The notes beneath the pieces were generated by a model. The model had not been told where the DNA came from, made no database searches, and was given only the letters and a program-made list of their open reading frames with translations. A stretch of 17,103 bases of DNA, taken from the NCBI GenBank assembly GCA_002431915.1, contig DJEP01000049.1, forward strand, positions 1 through 17,103. Direction: 5' to 3'. Both the position numbers and the translations under genes were made by a program. This document shows positions 13,195 to 17,103 of this stretch, piece by piece; the stretch's first letter is position 1; every line of letters begins with the position of its first letter. Origin of the DNA: Lachnospiraceae bacterium UBA5895. Lineage in GTDB: Bacteria; Bacillota; Clostridia; Lachnospirales; Lachnospiraceae.

Positions 13195-13878
13195 ATGAAG
13201 AAAGCAATTTTGACAACAAAAGTTGGAATGACCCAGATCTTCAATGAAGATGGTGTGCTCGTTCCCGTAACCGTGCTTCAGGCTGGTCCCTGCGTGGTTA
13301 CTCAGGTAAAGACCGTGGAGAATGATGGCTACAGTGCTGTACAGGTAGGCTTCGTTGACAAGAAGGATAAGGTTGTTAACAAGGATGCCAGCGGCAAGAA
13401 GCAGATCGTACACAGACATGGTGTTAACAAAGCAGAGCAGGGCCACTTCAAGAAGGCTGGCGTAAGCTCCAAGAGATATGTAAGAGAGTTCAAGTTTGAG
13501 AACGCTGAGGAGTACACCCTTGGTGCAGAGATCAAAGCTGACATCTTCGCTGCAGGCGATAAGGTAGACGCTTCCGCAATCTCCAAAGGTAAGGGCTTCC
13601 AGGGCGCAATCAAGAGATTTGGACAGCACAGAGGACCTATGGCTCATGGTTCCAAATTCCATCGTCATCAGGGTTCCAATGGTGCATGTTCCTCCCCTAG
13701 CCGTGTATTCAAGGGCAAGGGAATGCCTGGACATATGGGTTGTGTAAAGGTAACTGTTCAGAATCTTGAGGTCGTAAGAGTAGATGCTGAGAAGAATCTG
13801 CTTCTGGTAAAGGGCGCAGTTCCCGGACCTAAGAAAGCTTTAGTAACCATCAAAGAGACCGTTAAGGTTGAGGCATAG
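13195..13878 (+). CDS. rplC: 50S ribosomal protein L3
   Basis: This 227-residue large-subunit assembly protein starts with KKAILTTKVGMTQIF, the classical L3 N-terminus. It carries the long loop that reaches the peptidyl transferase centre (GKGFQGAIKRFGQHRGPMA, then HGSKFHRHQGSNG). It ends VFKGKGMPGHMGCVKVTVQN followed by LEVVRVDAEKNLLLVKGAVPG. AGGAGG stands 6 bases before the ATG. Second gene of the operon, after the 149-base structured gap. Confidence 0.98.
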   Translation: MKKAILTTKVGMTQIFNEDGVLVPVTVLQAGPCVVTQVKTVENDGYSAVQVGFVDKKDKVVNKDASGKKQIVHRHGVNKAEQGHFKKAGVSSKRYVREFKFENAEEYTLGAEIKADIFAAGDKVDASAISKGKGFQGAIKRFGQHRGPMAHGSKFHRHQGSNGACSSPSRVFKGKGMPGHMGCVKVTVQNLEVVRVDAEKNLLLVKGAVPGPKKALVTIKETVKVEA

Positions 13879-13904
13879 TTTAGGACGAAAGGAGGACCAA
13901 TCAG

Positions 13905-14525
13905 ATGGCAAACGTATCTGTTTACAATATGGAAGGCAAAGAAGTTGGTACAATCGAATTAAACGATGCAGTGTTTGGTGTTGAAGTGAACGAGCACCTG
14001 GTACACATGGCAGTTGTACAGCAGCTTGCAAATAATCGTCAGGGAACTCAGAAAGCAAAGACCCGTTCTGAGGTATCCGGTGGCGGAAGAAAGCCCTGGA
14101 GACAGAAGGGAACCGGTCATGCAAGACAGGGTTCAACCAGATCTCCCCAGTGGGCAGGCGGCGGCGTAGTATTCGCTCCCGTTCCCAGAGATTACTCTTT
14201 CAAGCTTAACAAGAAAGAGAAGAGAGCAGCTCTGAAGTCTGCGCTGACCAGCAAGGTTCAGGGAAGCAGCCTGATCGTAGTAGATGAGCTGAAATTCGAT
14301 GAGATCAAGACCAAGAACTTCGCCAATGTTATGAATAACTTAAAGGTAGAAAAGGGACTGGTAGTGATCGCTGATAACGATACTAACGTAGTTATGTCCG
14401 CTAGAAACGTAGCTGATGTAAATACCACTCTGGTAAATACCATCAACGTTTACGACGTAATGAAGGCTAAGACAGTTGTCCTGACCAAGGATGCTGTTGC
14501 AAAGATTGAGGAGGTATACGCATAA
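13905..14525 (+). CDS. rplD: 50S ribosomal protein L4
   Basis: This 206-residue protein lines the exit tunnel through its extended loop, visible here as SGGGRKPWRQKGTGHARQG followed by STRSPQWAGGG (from about residue 58). The remaining Rossmann-like body is seen in SLIVVDELKFDEIKTKNF and the C-terminal INVYDVMKAKTVVLTKDAV. In E. coli L4 represses its own operon; that has not been shown for Clostridia. AAAGGAGG precedes the ATG. The last base of its TAA is the first base of the rplW ATG. Confidence 0.98.
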   Translation: MANVSVYNMEGKEVGTIELNDAVFGVEVNEHLVHMAVVQQLANNRQGTQKAKTRSEVSGGGRKPWRQKGTGHARQGSTRSPQWAGGGVVFAPVPRDYSFKLNKKEKRAALKSALTSKVQGSSLIVVDELKFDEIKTKNFANVMNNLKVEKGLVVIADNDTNVVMSARNVADVNTTLVNTINVYDVMKAKTVVLTKDAVAKIEEVYA

Positions 14526-14824
14526 TGGCTGATATTAAATACTATGATGTAATCCTCAAACCCGTTATTACCGAGAAGAGCATGGCTGGCATGGGCGAGA
14601 AGAAGTACACCTTCCTCGTTCACACCGAAGCTAACAAGTCTCAGATCAAAGAGGCTGTTGAGAAGATGTTCGAAGGTACCAAGGTTAAGAGTGTTAACAC
14701 CATCAATATGGATGGCAAGAACAAGAGACGTGGAATGGTTACCGGCAAGACCGCCAAGACCAAGAAGGCAATTGTTCAGTTAACAGCAGATAGCAAAGAG
14801 ATCGAGATCTTCGCAGGTCTGTAA
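14525..14824 (+). CDS. rplW: 50S ribosomal protein L23
   Basis: This 99-residue protein sits at the exit tunnel opening and is the docking site for trigger factor and SRP. The sequence has the family N-terminus (YDVILKPVITEKSM), the KYTFLVHTEANKSQIKEAVE helix-strand and the loop GKNKRRGMVTGKTAKTKKA. The start overlaps the rplD stop by one base (TAATG), so translation is probably coupled. Confidence 0.98.
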   Translation: MADIKYYDVILKPVITEKSMAGMGEKKYTFLVHTEANKSQIKEAVEKMFEGTKVKSVNTINMDGKNKRRGMVTGKTAKTKKAIVQLTADSKEIEIFAGL

Positions 14825-14903
14825 GAGTAAAGCTACTGCTTAAGATTCAGGTATGCGGCGTAAAGACGCTCGCGCAAAAAATCATCGTAAAGGAGATACA
14901 GTA

Positions 14904-15746
14904 ATGGGAATTAAGACATACAACCCCTATACACCTTCCAGAAGAAACATGACTGGTTCTGACTTCTCTGAGATCACCAAGACCTCTCCCGAGAAGAGCC
15001 TGTGTGTTTCCCTGAAGAAGAACTCCGGCCGTAACAATCAGGGTAAGATCACTGTAAGACATCGCGGCGGCGGTTCCAGAAGAAAATACAGAGTAATTGA
15101 TTTCAAGAGATACAAGGATGGCATCCCTGCTACCGTAATCGGTATCGAGTACGATCCTAACAGAACAGCAAACATCGCGCTGATCTGCTATGAAGACGGT
15201 ACCAAGTCCTATATCCTCGCTCCCGAAGGTCTGACCGACGGAATGAAGGTTATGAACGGTGCAGAGGCCGAAGTCAGAGTAGGTAACTGCTTACCTCTGT
15301 CTGAGATCCCTGTAGGTACTCAGGTACACAATATTGAGTTATATCCCGGCAAGGGCGGACAGCTGGTTCGTTCTGCTGGTAACAGCGCACAGCTGATGGC
15401 AAAGGAAGGTAAGTACGCTACCTTACGTCTTCCCTCCGGTGAGATGAGAATGGTTCCCCTGGTTTGCCGTGCAACTGTTGGTGTTGTAGGTAACGTTGAT
15501 CATAGCCTGGTTAAGATCGGTAAAGCCGGACGTAAGCGTCACATGGGCATTCGTCCCACCGTACGTGGTTCCGTCATGAACCCCAACGACCATCCTCATG
15601 GTGGTGGTGAAGGTAAGACCGGTATCGGTCGTCCCGGTCCCAGCACACCTTGGGGTAAACCTGCTCTTGGTCTGAAGACACGTAAATCTAAGAAGGCTTC
15701 CAACAAGCTGATCGTAAGAAGACGTGACGGCAGAGCAATCAAATAG
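14904..15746 (+). CDS. rplB: 50S ribosomal protein L2
   Basis: This 280-residue protein binds 23S rRNA and is needed for subunit association and peptidyl transferase activity. Signatures: GIKTYNPYTPSRRN at the start, ITVRHRGGGSRRKYRVIDFK, and the C-terminal NPNDHPHGGGEGKTGIGRPG followed by PSTPWGKPALG, holding the conserved His of the HPHGGGEG loop. I chose the ATG at 14904 because AGGAGA lies just upstream and because MGIKTY is the normal N-terminus; the ATG at 14853 would add 17 atypical residues. A 79-base gap separates it from rplW. Confidence 0.98.
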   Translation: MGIKTYNPYTPSRRNMTGSDFSEITKTSPEKSLCVSLKKNSGRNNQGKITVRHRGGGSRRKYRVIDFKRYKDGIPATVIGIEYDPNRTANIALICYEDGTKSYILAPEGLTDGMKVMNGAEAEVRVGNCLPLSEIPVGTQVHNIELYPGKGGQLVRSAGNSAQLMAKEGKYATLRLPSGEMRMVPLVCRATVGVVGNVDHSLVKIGKAGRKRHMGIRPTVRGSVMNPNDHPHGGGEGKTGIGRPGPSTPWGKPALGLKTRKSKKASNKLIVRRRDGRAIK

Positions 15747-15762
15747 TTAAGGAGGAAAGATC

Positions 15763-16044
15763 ATGGCTAGATCACTGAAAAAAGGACCTTTCGCAGACGC
15801 AAGCCTGTTGAAGAAAGTCGACGCTTTAAATGCATCAGGACAGAAGCAGGTTATTAAGACCTGGTCCCGTCGTTCTACAATTTTCCCTTCCTTCGTAGGA
15901 CATACGATTGCTGTTCATGATGGTAGAAAGCATGTTCCCGTATACGTTACTGAGGATATGGTTGGTCACAAGCTCGGTGAGTTCGTTGCAACCAGAACCT
16001 TCAGAGGTCACGGCAAGGACGAGAAGAAATCCAAGGTTAGATAA
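15763..16044 (+). CDS. rpsS: 30S ribosomal protein S19
   Basis: This 93-residue small-subunit head protein forms a complex with S13 near the A and P sites. The sequence is typical: ARSLKKGPFADASLLKKV, then TWSRRSTIFPSFVGHTIAVH, VTEDMVGHKLGEF and TFRGHGKDEKK. AGGAGG precedes the ATG and the gap to rplB is only 16 bases. An unusually long gap of 189 bases follows. Confidence 0.98.
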   Translation: MARSLKKGPFADASLLKKVDALNASGQKQVIKTWSRRSTIFPSFVGHTIAVHDGRKHVPVYVTEDMVGHKLGEFVATRTFRGHGKDEKKSKVR

Positions 16045-16052
16045 TTTAATTG

Positions 16053-16081
16053 TTGACCTGGAGCTAAAAATATGCTATCTT
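16053..16081 (+). promoter_or_regulatory. Candidate internal promoter between rpsS and rplV
   Basis: TTGACC (16053-16058) and TATCTT (16076-16081) are separated by 17 bases, just after the rpsS stop. It could raise expression of rplV, rpsC and the rest of the operon. The boxes are near consensus but not perfect. Confidence 0.5.
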
Positions 16082-16090
16082 ATATAGATG

Positions 16091-16135
16091 GCTGGGAGAG
16101 CTATGCGCTCTCCCGAGGGTCTTCCCTCGAAATTA
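16091..16135 (+). promoter_or_regulatory. Two tandem hairpins in the rpsS-rplV gap
   Basis: GGGAGAGC and GCTCTCCC form a perfect 8-bp stem with a TATGC loop. CGAGGG and CCCTCG follow directly with a TCTT loop. No T-run follows. Further on, GCGCA/TGCGC arms flank the segment before the rplV ribosome binding site. The structures sit just downstream of the candidate internal promoter and may form a leader for the rplV half of the operon. Confidence 0.5.
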
Positions 16136-16233
16136 TATATTAAGAGGAAAGAAGACGGGATATTTTTGTGCGCAGCACTTAGGAAACACACGGGTGCGTT
16201 GCGCGGTTTCAGTTTGAAAGGAGGACCAAATCT

Positions 16234-16623
16234 ATGGCTAAAGGACATAGATCCCAAATTAAGAGAGAAAGAAACGCTCAGAAAGATACAAGACCTTCAG
16301 CTAAGCTGTCTTACGCAAGAGTATCTGTTCAGAAGGCTTGTTTCGTATTAGATGCCATCAGAGGCAAAGATGTACAGACTGCACTTGGTATTCTGGAGTA
16401 CAACCCCAGATATGCTTCCAGCCTGATCAAGAAGCTGCTTGAGTCAGCAATCGCTAACGCTGAGAACAACAACGGTATGAATACCGAGAACCTTTATGTT
16501 GCAGAGTGCTTTGCAAACAAAGGACCTACCATGAAGAGAGTAAAGCCCAGAGCACAGGGCAGAGCTTATAGAATCGAAAAGAGAATGAGCCACATTACCA
16601 TCGTTCTTGATGAGAAGAAGTAG
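16234..16623 (+). CDS. rplV: 50S ribosomal protein L22
   Basis: This 129-residue protein contacts all domains of 23S rRNA; its beta hairpin lines the exit tunnel. Signatures: the helical YARVSVQKACFVLDAIRGKD, then LYVAECFANKGPTMKRVKPR (the tunnel loop) followed by AQGRAYRIEKRMSHITIVL. AAAGGAGG is well placed before the ATG at 16234; in-frame upstream extension is not needed. It lies after the structured 189-base gap. Confidence 0.98.
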   Translation: MAKGHRSQIKRERNAQKDTRPSAKLSYARVSVQKACFVLDAIRGKDVQTALGILEYNPRYASSLIKKLLESAIANAENNNGMNTENLYVAECFANKGPTMKRVKPRAQGRAYRIEKRMSHITIVLDEKK

Positions 16624-16645
16624 GGAAAGGAGCTATTAAAAGTTT

Positions 16646-17103
16646 ATGGGACAGAAAGTTAATCCTCACGGCCTGAGAGTCGGTGTTATTAAAGATTGGG
16701 ATTCCAAATGGTACGCTGATGCAGAGTTTTCCGATTATCTGGTAGAAGACTACAACATCAGAAAGTTCCTGAAGAAGAAATTATACAGTGCAGGTGTTTC
16801 CAAGATCGAGATCGAAAGAGCATCTGACAGAGTAAAGGTTATCATCTATACTGCTAAGCCCGGTGTTGTAATCGGTAAGGGCGGTGCTGAGATCGAAGTA
16901 ACCAAGAAAGAGCTCTCCAAGTTAACCGATAAGAAGGTTATGGTTGACATCAAAGAAATCAAGAGACCTGACAGAGATGCACAGCTGGTAGCTGAAAACA
17001 TCGCTCAGCAGCTGGAGAACCGTGTATCCTTCAGACGTGCAATGAAGTCCTGCATGGGCAGAACCATGAAGTCCGGTGCTATGGGTATCAAGACCTGCTG
17101 TTC
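16646..17103 (+). CDS. rpsC: 30S ribosomal protein S3, 5' part only
   Basis: The first 152 codons are present and the frame stays open to the window edge. The start is MGQKVNPHGLRVGVIKDWDS, the universal S3 N-terminus, followed by the KH type II domain with its GVVIGKGGAEIE loop (near residue 74), which binds RNA, and the beginning of the C-terminal domain (SGAMGIKTCC). AAAGGAG lies upstream of the ATG and the gap to rplV is 22 bases. S3 is normally about 215-225 residues, so about a third is missing from the window. Confidence 0.97.
   Translation, partial: MGQKVNPHGLRVGVIKDWDSKWYADAEFSDYLVEDYNIRKFLKKKLYSAGVSKIEIERASDRVKVIIYTAKPGVVIGKGGAEIEVTKKELSKLTDKKVMVDIKEIKRPDRDAQLVAENIAQQLENRVSFRRAMKSCMGRTMKSGAMGIKTCC

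Overview
The window looks like a chromosomal segment of a Gram-positive, low-to-mid GC Clostridia, most likely a Lachnospiraceae-type gut anaerobe. The reasons are the Bacillota order of the S10 ribosomal protein operon, strong AGGAGG ribosome binding sites, sigma-A promoters with 17-bp spacers, a sortase-type surface protein ending in VPATGD plus a membrane helix and RRKK, and an Rpn/PDDEXK_2 nuclease of the kind common in that family. The assignment is inference, because there is no rRNA in the window.

Layout. (1) Positions 36-932, minus strand: an RlmI-like class I SAM methyltransferase, with the ribosome binding site of a further minus-strand gene at the left edge. (2) 1051-1681, plus: a RelB/DinJ-YafQ toxin-antitoxin pair with its own promoter and a candidate operator. 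(3) 1906-2724, plus: an Rpn-family nuclease whose ribosome binding site lies in a hairpin, closed by a good terminator. (4) 2964-9043, plus: one very long cell-wall-anchored surface protein (about 2,025 codons if repaired) made of beta-helix modules, MBG/Ig-like modules and a sorting signal. It is broken by three frameshifts and one in-frame stop, so it reads as five fragments. A pair of direct repeats 21 bp apart sits just upstream of its promoter. (5) 9189-9740, minus: a small PBECR4-like protein (possible toxin-type nuclease) preceded by a long structured leader with two 53-bp tandem repeats. (6) 10060-10310: two consecutive promoter-hairpin-terminator units that look like small RNA genes. 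(7) 10459-11994, plus: a PutP-type sodium/proline symporter with its own promoter and terminator. (8) 12060-12293: an array of GC-rich hairpin repeats with a 52-bp period. (9) 12416 to the end, plus: the S10 operon with a long 5' leader, then rpsJ, rplC, rplD, rplW, rplB, rpsS, rplV and the start of rpsC.

How the parts relate. The right third is core translation machinery, intact and in canonical order. It has two unusually large structured gaps (rpsJ-rplC and rpsS-rplV), and the second contains a candidate internal promoter. The left two thirds are accessory: a toxin-antitoxin pair, an Rpn nuclease, a decayed or switched-off adhesin and a putative toxin-like protein, each with its own regulatory structure. 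The most promising material for undescribed biology is non-coding: the 53-bp repeat leader with covarying stems, the two small RNA units, the 52-bp hairpin array and the hairpins inside the S10 operon. I did not find a clear new multi-gene system.
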